64,000 nt of DNA from Helianthus annuus (GCF_002127325.2 NC_035433.2:91714033-91778032); one strand, 5' to 3'; shown: positions 20,579 through 32,709, numbered from the stretch's first letter. Made by a program: numbers and translations. The notes: a model not told the origin generated them from the sequence alone.

Positions 20579-22008
20579 TGTAACAACTCTCATTAAAATT
20601 ATTATTTATTATGTTAATTATCCAATAGGAAACCCTAATTGAGACCCCCAAGTGATTCTGTATAAACCCTAAAATTTTCAGAACAATCAGAATCAGGATC
20701 AGGGCCCCTAAAACTCAAGGGGGGGGGGTATTCCCTATTGACGATTATCCACATAATTTGCTGTCAAAATTGAAATTTGACATTCCGTCAACTCAGCTAA
20801 GCTAGTTAGGGACGTGGCTACCCTATGGTAGAGTGTGACCCCTCGCGTCACGCGACGCACCCACATAACCCCTCACGTCACGCGAGGATCTCAAATTTTC
20901 AGTATAAATAGAGGGCATTGGCACTTAGATTTCTGCGTTGGTTCGACGTTCAAATTTGTTATACACACTGAGTTATAGTCTGTTCACTACAAAACACACA
21001 CACAGCACGAAACGCTGCCACAAAACATGGTAATAACTCGATCTCTGCTATGATTCAATGTCCGATCGATTGAAACTATCCAACGGATGTTTAAGTGCTG
21101 CTCAAATTGGGTTTATACTTTGTCATTCGTCGTTAATTCGATGGATGTTTAAGTATTGCACTTTGTCATTCGTTGTGAGGGTTTAATCTCGTGAGTTATC
21201 GTAAAAGCTGTTTGCAGTTACTTACTAGTTTCAGGTGCATTATTGTTTAAATTAGGTTATCAGGCTTATCAGTAGGCTAAACTTTACCCCATACACTTAC
21301 AATCAAAGTAGATGCTAATTCTCAGAAGAATTTGAATCAGGAAGCTTGCTAAATCAATACTGCATGCTTATAATGTGAGTCATTCTCTTTTTATCCACTG
21401 TTTTACAATACCTCAAAACTATTTTCAAAGGTTATAATTACAGGGAGTAAGTCGTGGTTATCTTAATCACTGGCTAGTGGGGTATTGTGCACATTACTAA
21501 TTTCTCACGGGTTAGGCTAATAAATCCTCACCATGATAAACGTCACTACTTGGGGAGGGACCCAATAGTGGTATGACCATCGTCAGCAAGTGACAAAGTG
21601 CCAGATAAAAATAAGATAGAAGCCATTGTAATCGCTCTTATGCTGTAATTTATGACTAATGGTCATTTTATAAAATCTGAATGAACTCACTCAGTATTTC
21701 CTGCTGCAAAACCTTTTTAAACCGCGTTTCAGGTAATTACAGAAGTGGCTCATTTTATCAGTTAAATTAAATTAAGAATTTTCATTTCATGTAATCGGGT
21801 ATATCCCATATTAAAGCTACCTTTGTAAAACATGGGTTTATCCCATCTATTTAATAAATAAAATTCGGTGTTTCTAAACTCTGATATTTTTCCTAACTCA
21901 CGGTTCTGATGAAATTTACGCTTGCACTACTTTTTAAAATAACCACCGGTATCACTTGGCTGCTCGCGGCGCCCGATTCCATCCAGGGTGGGGTCGGGGG
22001 TCGTGACA
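20579..22008 (+). repeat. G2 5' LTR
   Basis: 1,430 bases. Promoter region: two copies of a CCTCRCGTCACGCGA-type motif (20841-20857 and 20871-20887, period 30) containing CGTCA, followed by the TATA box TATAAATA at 20903-20910. A G-run of nine or more lies near 20721. Confidence 0.92.
20841..20910 (+). promoter_or_regulatory. G2 LTR promoter: duplicated CGTCACGCGA motif and TATA box
   Basis: Two 17-base near-palindromic copies 30 bases apart, the second 16 bases before TATAAATA (20903-20910). CGTCA is the core bound by plant bZIP (TGA-type) factors, so stress or defence control is plausible but inferred. The matching place in the 3' LTR (near 27425) has lost the TATA box in a deletion of about 14 bases. 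Confidence 0.6.
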
Positions 22009-22013
22009 GAAGG

Positions 22014-22027
22014 TGGTATCAGAGCCA
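22014..22027 (+). other. G2 primer-binding site
   Basis: TGGTATCAGAGCCA five bases after the LTR end, complementary to initiator tRNA-Met. Confidence 0.85.
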
Positions 22028-22605
22028 CTGATTTAAGCCTATAGGTGTTGTGCTAATAATACCTAAGCATATATAAAAGAGTTAGGAGATTGCTATTAAC
22101 TGGTAGCACACATAATAACATTTAGACTTGAACTTAAGAAAAGATGCCTTAGTGTAAGCTAAGCTAAATACTTGTGTAAATAAAGTGTGATAGAATTTTT
22201 GGTATTCCATGAGAATGATAACTAGAACGTTGCAAGTATAATAAATAAGCAATAACACTTGACCACTGTTATTTCTTATCTATTAGTACTACTTTGTTCT
22301 AGAACATGATCCGTCATGTGAAGACTAATTTACTTAGTCTTTGTTGAAAGTCATAATGCACTTTCCAAATCATGATTTAAGAAAAATACTATTTATGAGA
22401 AATACAAATTTTTCTCCGGCAAGACTGGGTATGTTGTAGCAGACTCTCCAGTTTGTCCGGATATACTGAGGTTACCTCTCCGGCTAGAACCGGGTAAGCA
22501 GGTATATAATATGTCAAACAAGTGACATAATTTCCCTAAATAGTATCATAACTTGATATCTGACTTGTTTTTGGAAATATGAATCTGTTAAATACATTAA
22601 CCTTA
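22028..22605 (+). other. G2 leader, no gene seen
   Basis: AT-rich with no convincing frame. A CTCCGG-containing stretch at about 22415-22500 shows partial self-complementarity. Nothing else is recognised. Confidence 0.5.
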
Positions 22606-23571
22606 GGCTAGAGGGTATGGTGACATCCCATCTTTGGAGGACCATCCGCCACGTAGGCGTCACGTCATAGTCTTCCCAAGGATGCTCCATCCCCCAAAAC
22701 TAGAGGGTATGGGAGGATGGTCCTAGTCATAGTCCTCCCACCACTTTTATATATATATTTTTTTAATCTTCTACTTTTTTTTTAATCTTCTACTTTTTTT
22801 TAACATTTAACAAATAAACTAATAACAAAATTATCATTAACATTAAAAGACATTACATAAATAATATATAGGTATTTAAAAATATAGAATATGCTAGATG
22901 GTGTAAAATTTTCCTTACTCATATTACAGTTCAAATTAATTCTACATATTTGTTATCTTGTTGTATAATTTGATTGGTTTTTTATTATTTGTAAACAACT
23001 AAATGAAAGTGTTTTATTGGAACCTGAAATGTTTTATTATATAAAATATATTAGAAAATTAACAAAATAAATAAACAAAGCATTTCACATATTTCTAGAC
23101 AACCAAACGTTTTAATTTATTACTTCTTAGTACTGTCCCTTCCTTTCCTTCATCGAAAACATACACACGAAAGCTTTCTTTTCTTCTCCTACCCTATACT
23201 GAAAAACAACCACCAACCAACGAGGAAAATCGAAGACGAGAAAAAAGAACAGAGAAGAAGGGAAGGAAGCTTGTGAGAAAGAAGGACGACCGGCTCGACC
23301 GTGATATACACTGAATTTCCAGCCAAACCGCCGGCCCTCAAAACACTGTTTGAAAGGCCGTTGTCCTCTCCGACGAAGCAGGCAAGATTCCGGCGGACCA
23401 GGCAAATTTAATTTTTTTTATCTAACGGTTAAATTTAGGAGGGGCCCACAGTTTTGGTTCGTCCCCAACGTCCAGGAAGCGACGCTGAGGACGGGGACGG
23501 CGGGGGGCGTGTTGGTGTTGCTGCCGTCGTCGGACCGTGACGGGCTGAGGACGGCTCCATACCGTGTAGCC
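22606..23571. mobile_element. PIF/Harbinger-like non-autonomous DNA transposon in G2
   Basis: 966 bases flanked by TTA on both sides (22603-22605 and 23572-23574), the three-base target duplication of PIF/Harbinger elements. The termini are imperfect inverted repeats: GGCTAGAGGGTATGG on the left and, reverse-complemented, GGCTACACGGTATGG on the right (13 of 15). A second copy of the left terminal word TAGAGGGTATGG occurs near 22709-22720. The right half (about 23120-23560) is GC-rich and gene-like in base composition but has no recognisable transposase; it may be a remnant of an autonomous gene or a captured fragment. Confidence 0.75.
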
Positions 23572-23574
23572 TTA

Positions 23575-24840
23575 TGAAAGGTATGTATATTACAGCATGT
23601 GAAATATATGATTATATAGATATGTATATCTATAAGGAAATCCAAAAACCATAAGGATTGACAATTTGGAATAAAGCACAAGCATATGTGTCAATATTAA
23701 ATCTTGATTCCTTTATCAAGAATCTCTTACATATATCGATATCAAACATTATTTCGTTTGATTATCTGCCTCGTAACTCGTGTGACAATATAAACCCTTT
23801 AAGTTGGGACGCCATCAAAAGTATAAGAATTTCCAATGTGTTACCATAAACTATTAACGCAAGTAAGAAGCATGTAAAGTTGTGCTAGTGCACAAGAAAA
23901 CACATGAAACTTAAAGTATACGTCCACAGACGTCGAAGTATATCACACACGACTTTCAAGGCAAGACCTTTGGAAAAAATAATTGGCATGACGACTCCAA
24001 TACGAATCCTATCAGTGGAAGAACTACTAATCAAAAGCAGCACTTGGCCATGTGATCCTACAAATGACATGAATTTTGCTGAGGTACGATAGAACAAGAA
24101 TTTTCACAACCATCGGTGCACAGTCTAATCAGAGTCATAATTATTATCACTGAAAAAGGAGTCACACACCTTTGCAACTCCCTCTATTTCATTTTATTCG
24201 GCATTCCATGATAACGTCACTTAACAAACGGTTATCACACGAAATTCCAGATAAAGTTCTTATATTTCTTTCGTTGAAATCCTGACTTCTGCATATAATG
24301 ATTTGACTTTCGCGTTTCTACTTCCCCTAATGGTCATCATACCATGAGGATTTCTTTCATAGTAGCAAATATTGATCTATTTCATTTCTTGGTAAATCCA
24401 CACATTACACATGCACTGTTTGTTGTGCATGTGGTTCATTTGAGTTATGAAGACCATAGGATGGCTTCATTCCAATCTGTTGTTTTATCAAAAGTTCAAA
24501 TCTCGTTTTGCTATACTTGATCTTTGCATTGTAAACCGTATTTTTGCAAAACGATAATTCTTTGATATTGAATCGATGAATTTCCTGAAAAACTCGATTT
24601 TCTTTTGAATGGTATACATGGTTTTTGTTGTGACCATGTCAGAACTTTCTTATCAATATATGAACTCGTTGTGTTTAAACCAAGTTCAATTGCTTGAACT
24701 TGCTTGCATTACGTATTCCATTTAAGATCCCATATGATGGATTGAGGCTATCATATTCAAAATAGTACCAACAAGCACTTCATTTGTTTTGAACCATAAC
24801 AGGCTTGTTTGGTCTTCGAATTCATCAAATCATTTCTTTG
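23575..24840 (+). other. G2 interior, no gene seen
   Basis: AT-rich, no convincing frame on either strand; short open stretches (for example 23904-24092) have no recognisable similarity. It leads into the diverged repeat block. Confidence 0.5.
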
Positions 24841-26720
24841 ATCACGATCACCTTGTGGTGACGTTTTCACAAATTTGAAGCTTGCGCTAATCTCGTTGCT
24901 CACACCATGCTCGGATTTAATTATTTAATTATTTATTGTGTATTGATATTAAATCCGCTTGTTCGATCTATGTATTATCAGTCTTAATGCAACTGTGTGT
25001 TAAGATAATGGTACCCCAGTTCGTGTTAAATATTCCGGTGTACCTCTTAACGGTTCTTTCACCATCGAGCGAACATTTCGTGATATTCATTGCTTTTCCT
25101 CTTCGCTCAAAAATATTGTTTATTCATTCTATTTTCAGTTTTAGATCCTATGAAAATTATTTGAAACAAATATTCATATTTACTTTGTGAACCCTTCGCT
25201 TAATTTCAAAACAGGTGATACTTGTTCGATCACTTCTATTATTGCCTTGTTTCAATCCCTACGACACCTTGTGGTGTTGGTATGAACCTGCAACTTGTGC
25301 TAAATTACTATCAGTCGTTTCATGTGGAACTATCTATGCTTTTCGTTTGCACATATTATATACGGATTTAATTATTTATTTGTACTGAATCCGCTTTGTT
25401 GGTTTATTCTATAAAAGCAATCTTAACACAATCGTGTGTTAAGATAATGATACACAAATTCATATCATATTTCAGTGTATCTCTTAATGATTCTTACATC
25501 ATCAATCGAGCGTTTCGTAATCTTTATTGCTTTATCATCTTTGATCGAAAAACATTATTCAATCGTTTCAATTTCAATCAAAAATCCTATTAGATTGTTT
25601 GAAACAAACATTCGAACTTACTTCGTTGAACTTTCAAATTAGTTTCAAGCATGGTGAAACTCATTCAGTCACCACTACTATTATTTTGATTACTACGACA
25701 CCTTGTGGCGTCGCAATAAATTTATAGTTTGAGCTAATCTCATTTTCACACCTGATATACGAATTTATTTATTTATTTTCTGTTGGTTCATTATCTTAAA
25801 CAATCTTAATATAATTATGTGTTAAGATAAGAGTACACAAATTCATATCATATTCCGGTGTACCTCTAAAGTTTCTTTCATCATTGATCGAAAATTCTAT
25901 GATATTAATTTGGTCTTATCATCATCAATTGAAAATCCTATTCGAAATGAATATCTAAAATTTTACTTCATTAAAGCTTTCAATTGATCACACGGTGAAT
26001 TTGTTCGATCACCATAATTATTGAACTATTTCAATCATTACGACACCTTGCGGTGTCGGTATAAACTTGTAGCTTGGGCTAATCATAAGCATACGAATCA
26101 TTCAAAACTATGTATTTCTTTCGCTTGATTCATCCTTGAAAGTAGTCTTGATACAATTATGTATTAAGACAATGATACACTAAACTCTGATGTATATCCA
26201 TGTATCCTTGCAATTCAATAAATGTCAACACATTGATTTTTCTCATATCATAATTCGATAGTTGACAAATCATTTTCATACTTCTATTTTATTCAAGCCT
26301 GTTAATTCTGAGTCTTCCTCAGTTGAAATCAAAGTGAATTTTCTGTTGACAGTAAAATTCTATTCACGTCCATTGATCATATATCTCTTTTGACTTGAAC
26401 CTAATCACCTTGGAAACTATATCATTTCATCTCATTCATCTGAACATCTCATCTTTTGAAATATCCAGATTCGCTTCCTTGAAACTCTCAGTTAATTTCG
26501 AAAACGGTGAATTTATTTGGTCACCATAATTATTGAATTCTTACAACACCTTGCAGTGTCCGTATAAATTTGTAGCCTGTGCTAATAATAAACCCTATTC
26601 ATACGTCATTCGTTTAATTCGTCATTTTAATAGTCCTGACACAGTTATATATTCAGACCATGATACACTAAATTCTATTGTATTATCCAGTGTACCCTTA
26701 CCATTTAAGTAAACGATATT
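24841..26720 (+). repeat. Five diverged tandem repeats of about 350-500 bases in G2
   Basis: The anchor CACCTTGTGGTG and its variants recur at 24849, 25265, 25699, 26044 and 26547. Each unit carries the anchor, which is itself a hairpin (CGACACC/GGTGTCG around TTGC in the unit at 26042), then a GCTAA word, then a second inverted pair of the form TTAAGA...GATACAC...GTGTATC...TCTTAA. Units are heavily diverged in between while these two stem-loops persist. Role unknown. Confidence 0.7.
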
Positions 26721-27105
26721 GATTTTCGGGTGATCATTGACAAGTCATTTTTCATACTTCCCTTCACAAATAGAGATTTATCAATTCAATTGATCAAAGT
26801 AAGTTCTCTTCTGACATTGAATTCTATTGTTTCTACAAAGTCATTTTATTTCAAAATTCATGCCTATCAAATATCTTTTGATTCATGAAACTTAGTCAAA
26901 CTTGTTAATGTTATTATTTTATCCCATTTGGTTAACATCAATTCCTGAAACTAAAGTTTTAAAACCATTGAATTCCAACTATCCTATGATATTGATCTTT
27001 AGATTCCATCCCAGACACCATGATATATCAAAAGAAGTAACATAAACCCAAGAAGATATCATAGTCCAAATCTCGAGGACGAGATTTAAAATAAGGTGGA
27101 GAGGA
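26721..27105 (+). other. G2 3' end with hairpin and purine tract
   Basis: Non-coding. 27068-27075 (AAATCTCG) pairs perfectly with 27080-27087 (CGAGATTT) around AGGA. The purine-rich tract AAGGTGGAGAGGA (about 27093-27105) adjoins the 3' LTR and sets plus orientation. Confidence 0.75.
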
Positions 27106-28567
27106 TGTAACAACTCTCATTAAAATTATTATTTATTATGTTAATTATCCAATAGGAAACCCTAATTGAGACCCCCAAGTGATTCTGTATAAACCCTAAA
27201 ATTTTCAGAACAATCAGAATCAGGATCAGGGCCCCTAAAACTCAAGGGGGGGGGGTTTCCCTATTGACGATTATCCACATAATTTGCTGTCAAAATCGAA
27301 TTTTGACATTCCGTCAACTCAGCTAAGCTAGTTAGGGACGTGGCTACCCTATGGTAGAGTGTGACCCCTCGCGTCATGCGACGCACCCACATAACCCCTC
27401 ACGTCACGCGAGGATCTCAAATTAGAGGGCATTGGCACTTAGATTTCTGCGTTGGTTCGACATTCAAATTCGTTATACACACTGAGTTATAGTCTGTTTA
27501 CTACAAAACACACACACAGCACGAAACGCTGCCACAAAACAGGGTAATAACTCGATCGCTGCTACGATTCAATGTCCTATCGATTGAAACTATCCAACGG
27601 ATGTTTAAGTGCTGCTCAAATTGGGTTTATACTTTGTCATTCGTCGTTAATTCGATGGATGTTTAAGTATTGCACTTTGTCATTCGTTGTGAGGGTTTAA
27701 TCTCGTGAGTTATCGTAAAAGTTGTATTCAGTTACTTACCTAGTTTCAGGTGCATTATTGTTTAAATTAGGTTATCAGGCTTATCAGTAGGCTAAACTTT
27801 ACCCCATACACTTACAATCAAAGTAGATGCTAATTCTCATAAGAATTTGAATCAGGAAGCTTGTTAAATCAATACTGCATGCTTATAATGTGAGTCATTC
27901 TCTTTTTATCCACTGTTTTACAATACCTCAAAACTATTTTCAAAGGTTATAATTACAGGGAGTAAGTCGTGGTTATCTTAATCACTGGCTAGTGGGGTAT
28001 TGTGCACATTACTAATTTCTCACGGGTTAGGCTAATAAATCCTCACCGTGATAAACGTCACTACTTGGGGAGGGACCCAATAGTGGTATGACCATCGTCA
28101 GCAAGTGACAAAGTGCCAGATAAAAATAAGATAGAAGCCATTGTAATCGCTCTTATGCTGTAATTTATAACTAATGGTCATTTTATAAAATCTGAATGAA
28201 CTCACTCAGCATTTCCTGCTGACAAAACCTTTTTAAAACGCGTTTCAGTTAATTACAGTAGATTGGAGTAAGAGTTGGATACAACATCAACAAGACTTAC
28301 AGAAGTGGCTCATTTTATCAATTAAATTAAATTAAGAATTTTCATTTCATGTAATCGGGTATATCCCATATTAAAGCTACCTTTGTAAAACATGGGTTTA
28401 TCCCATCTATTTAATAAATAAAATCCAGTGTTTCTAAACTCTGATATTTTTCCTAACTCACGGTTCTGATGAAATTTCCACTGCACTACTTTTTAAAATA
28501 ACCACCGGTATCACTTGGCTGCTCGTGGCGCCCGATTCCGTCCAGGGTGGGGTCGGGGGTCGTGACA
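27106..28567 (+). repeat. G2 3' LTR
   Basis: 1,462 bases, homologous to 20579-22008 with scattered substitutions. Two notable indels: a deletion of about 14 bases removing the TATA box near 27425 and an extra stretch of about 42 bases near 28255-28300. It ends GTCGTGACA, followed by AGGGT. Confidence 0.92.
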
Positions 28568-29622
28568 AGGGTCCACCTTCCCGATGTTCCTATCACGTCC
28601 TAGGGTACTGCCCATGGCACTAATGATTACACATCCCATATTCCAGTCGGTTTCCAGCGTTTATGCCATGATTGGTTCGTAAGAGTTGGCTCCCAGACGT
28701 TGCTTACTAGGGTTAGGGACTCGATTGAAGTCAACCTACTGATGTTCGTTGTCAGAGAGCAGGGTCATCCTAACACTAGGGTTGGTAATGCATCACGTTC
28801 ATCTTCTTGTCCATCGGTCTTGCGAGTCGATTGAATAACGCACGGTAAATCGTTAGAGAACCACAGAGGTGTCCATACTTCTGAATTTGAGGCGTTAATT
28901 TGTTGCGTCAAAGTAAACGAGAGAAGTGAGAAAGTATAGACCAAACATTTATGTTTCAACATCTATCTCAAAGACGTTCGCACTAACACCTAACATTTCT
29001 ACACGGCTCGCTAGATGTTCAGTTACGTGTTCAGGTATCACTCAATATCATAGAGATCCGTAAAGGGTTCAGAGGGAAGTGAAAAGATCACACTCGAGTA
29101 GGAGACAACCACTGCTATGACTCCTATAGATTTGTTACGTTTCTCATTTAGCTAATAACGGAACAAAACCCCTTCTTCACTTGTTAAGCCTCACTAGGAC
29201 TCACATGCACCCCACATTATTATTATGTGTGCAACCCACAACAATATTGTGATTTGCATGCTCATCTCAGTTCTTCCTAACTCATGTCAAATGGTTCCTC
29301 AAACTCAAATGTTAAACGGAGGTTGTCAAAATGACAAGATCACAGGAATCCAAGGACTACAATACACTAACAGCGCATCATAATGTATGCAAGCAATTCA
29401 TGTAATTATGCTATAGTGACGAGTGTGTGTCCATATGCTACATCAAAAACAAGTGTGTACTGGTCATATAATTTATGTAGCAGGTAAAAAAGACGAACAT
29501 TGCAATCTGGAGCTGAGTGTCATGGTCGTATTCACGTATTCAGAACTATTCGGTTATAGTCTGGTTTTATAAAAACATTTTTGAAACCAAGTTCACTATA
29601 ACCAGTGGCCCTGATACCAAAC
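28568..29622 (-). mobile_element. G3 leader region and primer-binding site (minus strand)
   Basis: Continues the G3 sequence cut by G2. On the minus strand the primer-binding site TGGTATCAGGGCCA (plus 29606-29619) directly follows the LTR end GGGGGTGTGACA. The rest is non-coding as far as I can read; an open minus frame at 28765-28962 resembles nothing known. The front part of gag is not recognisable. Confidence 0.65.
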
Positions 29623-30833
29623 TGTCACACCCCCAAAATACCACATGTGGAAACCCCGCTAGACGTGTGACATACCAGGATCTAGCCACCAATCACATTG
29701 AACTCATAATAATATTTCAAATAAAAACTTGCATTCATTAAAATAAAGTGTTACAAAACATTTATTAAACTTGACACGTTCATCCGGAAGCATAAATCGT
29801 TTGTTATGTTTTTCATAATCCATATGTATGTAAGCTATTAGATGTGTCTCGTGATTCCATGTATCTCGACCCATGACCACTTCAGCATTCCAGATAGCAA
29901 GTTCCAACAACATGTACCTATAGACCTGCAAGCATGCAGAAAAGTGTATCAGACAACGCTGGTGAGTTCACAGTTTTGTTTACCGTAAATCAAGTTACGT
30001 GTTTCGCTGTCACATGTTTAGTTCAGTTCAAAAGCAATTCCAAAAACAATGTTGATAATAACTCGATACCGTACAAGATGGCTCCAGATTATTTGCCTGT
30101 CCCCAATGCCCCTATCAAAGCATTGGTCATGATTTAAGGTAATTAGTTCACGCCCGTCCTCCCCAGTATGGTGTGAGGGTGCCAAACCTAATAGCGCTAT
30201 CAACTAATAACCCCGTTGCCTCCCTTGCAACCTTTTCGGTAGTAGATGGGACTTAAGGTGATAGGAGTGAGTGTATTATCCAACATTCCGGTTTAACATT
30301 CCAGTCAAACCCATTACCCAATATTCCTCCCCGGAATTTTTACCAGATGTCCCCCCCCCCCCGGGACGCATGCTTGAAAAAGAACAATGAACTCACCTTA
30401 GATTACTCGGTATGTTACGTTACATTACCCATTCCAAGTTGGTAAACCATACCCTACCGTGGTTACCAAGAATAGTCAGTATAATGTTCACATATCTCAT
30501 GTTTCCATCGTACACGTTACACAAGTAGCAAACAAGTAAAACACACGTCTTTATATGAGTCGTAACCGTTATTCATGCAACCCATTGATTCGGAACGTTT
30601 ACCGTAAAGTCACAGAACAAGTGTATGGGTTTCATATGTAAGTCAATCACCTAACAGTACACTTATTTTCACAGATTGCCATTGCCGCTAAGATCACCGT
30701 ATAACACGCAGCAAGTACTCAAATTTCATATAAGTCCACATCTCACTTGCATATCACGTATCAAGGCTTAACAGGAAAGTTTGCTACTCACAAAAGCAAA
30801 ATCAGGTTTCTTATTCTTAATCAGCATTATTAT
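29623..30833 (-). repeat. G3 5' LTR, part 1 (minus strand)
   Basis: On the plus strand it begins TGTCACACCCCC next to the G3 primer-binding site, as expected for the end of a minus-strand gypsy LTR. A C-run lies near 30350-30362. It is cut by element C at 30833 (ATTAT); flanking sequence resumes at 55039. Confidence 0.75.
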
Positions 30834-30971
30834 TGTTGGTGCATATGTAAGTCGACTTTGTCTTGTATCGAGTCTTGTAATAGATTGAATAGATCAAGTC
30901 ATGTAGTTCGAAAGAAATGGCAGTTTCACACGAAATGACAGTTTCATGCGAAATGACATTTCGTGCGAAAT
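30834..30971 (+). repeat. C 5' LTR, left piece
   Basis: 138 bases matching the start of 54414-55033, ending inside a CATTTCG/CGAAATG motif where B inserted (GAAAT, 30967-30971). Confidence 0.9.
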
Positions 30972-31400
30972 TGTTGGTGCACTACATTTGTCAACTTCGT
31001 CTTGGATCGAGTCTTAGATTACATTGTATAGATTAGGGCATGTTTTACGAGAAAATAGGAAGTGTGTAGTAGTTAGCATGCTGATTTCGCTCATAGGGAC
31101 AGGTAGGTGATTTCAGGCGAAATCACATGTTCTGATTTCGCTCATGTGGACCTTGTGTCTCTTGGAGCGAAATCTGGAACCTATATATAGGTGTCCATGA
31201 GCGAAATCACATAACAGTTGTACGTATTCCATGCCGAAGTGCTGCCGGTGTGAAGACTGCTTGTAATTGAGTTCTAATCAATACAATCAGTAGTTAAAGT
31301 GAAGAATCAGCTGTTTCTAGCTTTGTTTCTTGTTATTCCGCACCTGAAACAGAGTAGAACTTCTCTGAACGACTCATTCGGGTCAGATCACGATCCTACA
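30972..31400 (+). repeat. B 5' LTR
   Basis: Contains GATTTCGCTC and its inverse GAGCGAAATC several times upstream and downstream of a TATA box lying in the 14-base palindrome ACCTATATATAGGT (31179-31192). It ends CGATCCTACA. Confidence 0.95.
31179..31192 (+). promoter_or_regulatory. Palindromic TATA box of B LTR
   Basis: ACCTATATATAGGT, a perfect 14-base palindrome, preceded within 100 bases by GATTTCGCTC and GAGCGAAATC copies. It is also present in the 3' LTR near 42722-42735. Confidence 0.6.
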
Positions 31401-31402
31401 AG

Positions 31403-31414
31403 TGGTATCAGAGC
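31403..31414 (+). other. B primer-binding site
   Basis: TGGTATCAGAGC two bases after the LTR, complementary to initiator tRNA-Met. Confidence 0.9.
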
Positions 31415-31614
31415 TCAGGAGGAGGAGTTCTCCGGAGATTAGCTGGAATTCATCTTCTTTTCTTACTTCTACACCTTCTTTCATTATTTCAGAAAATTTT
31501 AACGGTCAAAACCTGCTCAATTTTTTCACAGACTGTAGATAATTGGACATAATCAAATCCCTGAAAGTTTGACACTGAAATTCGGACTAAAAATGGACAA
31601 AATTAGGGCCTGAG

Positions 31615-31858
31615 TTGATTTCGCTCATATGGACATTCTCTGATTTCGCTTTTTGGAACATCTTGATTTCGCTCATAGGGTTTAATTTCTTGAGATTTCG
31701 CTCCAGGGTGTCCAAAACCCTTGATTTCGCTCTTGTGCACTCCTGATTTCGCTCCTGGGAAATATCAAGCTGGTGATTTCGCTCCAGTGACACATAATCT
31801 GCTATTTCGCTCCAGAGTGTCTTCTTATTTCGCTCCAGTGTACTGATTTCACTCGAAA
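31615..31858 (+). repeat. B leader array of ten TTTCGCTC-type motifs
   Basis: Ten copies of GATTTCGCTC or close variants in about 240 bases, same orientation, variable spacers, ending shortly before the gag ATG at 31892. The same word is used in the LTR of B but not in A, whose corresponding word is CGTTTGAA. Confidence 0.85.
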
Positions 31859-31891
31859 GTTGCTGTTTTTTGAAAAACGTAATAAGTCATC

Positions 31892-32709
31892 ATGGATACC
31901 GAGTTTTACAACGCGTTTGCAACTCCGTCTAGTCCGTCCGTCATTGCTCAAGTTATGAATTTGGAAAACAAGACGGGAACCACCTCAAAGCCCCCGAAAC
32001 TGATGAGTATCGAAGAATACTACGGGTGGAAAGACAGATTCGAGAATTGGGTTCAGGCAAACCATCTTAGATCGTGGGAATGTATTCTTAAGAAATATGT
32101 GTTGCCTCGAACAGAATTGCAGGTTACTAAAGATCTGTCAGAATTTACAAATGAAGAACGAAATATGTATAAAGCAGAAAAGATGATGATCAGTCTGTTT
32201 CAACAAGCGATCAAAGAAGACATCTTCATACTCCTACAGCATGACAAAACATCGAAATCGATATGGGATGCACTTAAAGTCAAGTTTGAAGGTAGTGAGA
32301 ACATGATAAAGAGCAAAAAGGCACTGCTCAAGAAAGAATTTGATCTGTTTAGCAGCCTACCAGGTGAAGACACTAAGAAGCTAATTGAACGCTATTGCCA
32401 CTTAGTGGGATCAATGTCGATGTTGAGTATTACAAAAGATCATGAAGAATGGGTAGACAAGCTAGCTGATGCATTACCGCAAAAAGAGTGGGGAACGTAT
32501 TTGATGATTCTGAAAATACGGGTGTTTATAATGGGCTAACGATTTCTCAGTTTATCGAAAAGATTGAAAGTCAGGATTTGGAACAGCAGAAGATCGCTAG
32601 GATGAACATTCCGAGTGGTCAATAGGACGTAAAAATGTACTACAAAGGTAGTGTTCCAGTTCCAGAAGCTGAGAGAAGTCGGAAAATCCAGACTGCATTT
32701 AGTGCTGGG
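31892..32709 (+). pseudogene. gag: B gag, N-terminal part up to D insertion
   Basis: ATG 31892 (MDTEFYNAFATPSS) begins the copia-type Gag domain, closely similar to A. A one-base deletion near 32515 shifts the frame; a TAG follows at about 32623-32625 in the continuing frame (after PSGQ). D is inserted right after the AFSAG codons (CTGGG, 32705-32709), and the frame resumes at 37141. The role would be particle protein; broken here. Confidence 0.88.

Larger units (their letters stand above)
20579..28567 (+). mobile_element. G2: non-autonomous gypsy-type LTR element without coding region
   Basis: LTRs at 20579-22008 and 27106-28567 start TGTAACAAC and end GTCGTGACA. The five-base duplication AGGGT (20574-20578 and 28568-28572) is perfect. 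A primer-binding site and a gypsy-style 3' hairpin plus purine tract set the plus orientation. The interior of about 5 kb has no Gag or Pol frame, so it is a large non-coding derivative (LARD type) that must use the enzymes of a relative. It carries a Harbinger-like insertion and a diverged tandem repeat block. Confidence 0.9.

Noticed and set aside
28765..28962. Minus-strand gag frame of G3
   Set aside because: The translation matches no Gag feature I know; kept only as part of the G3 leader.
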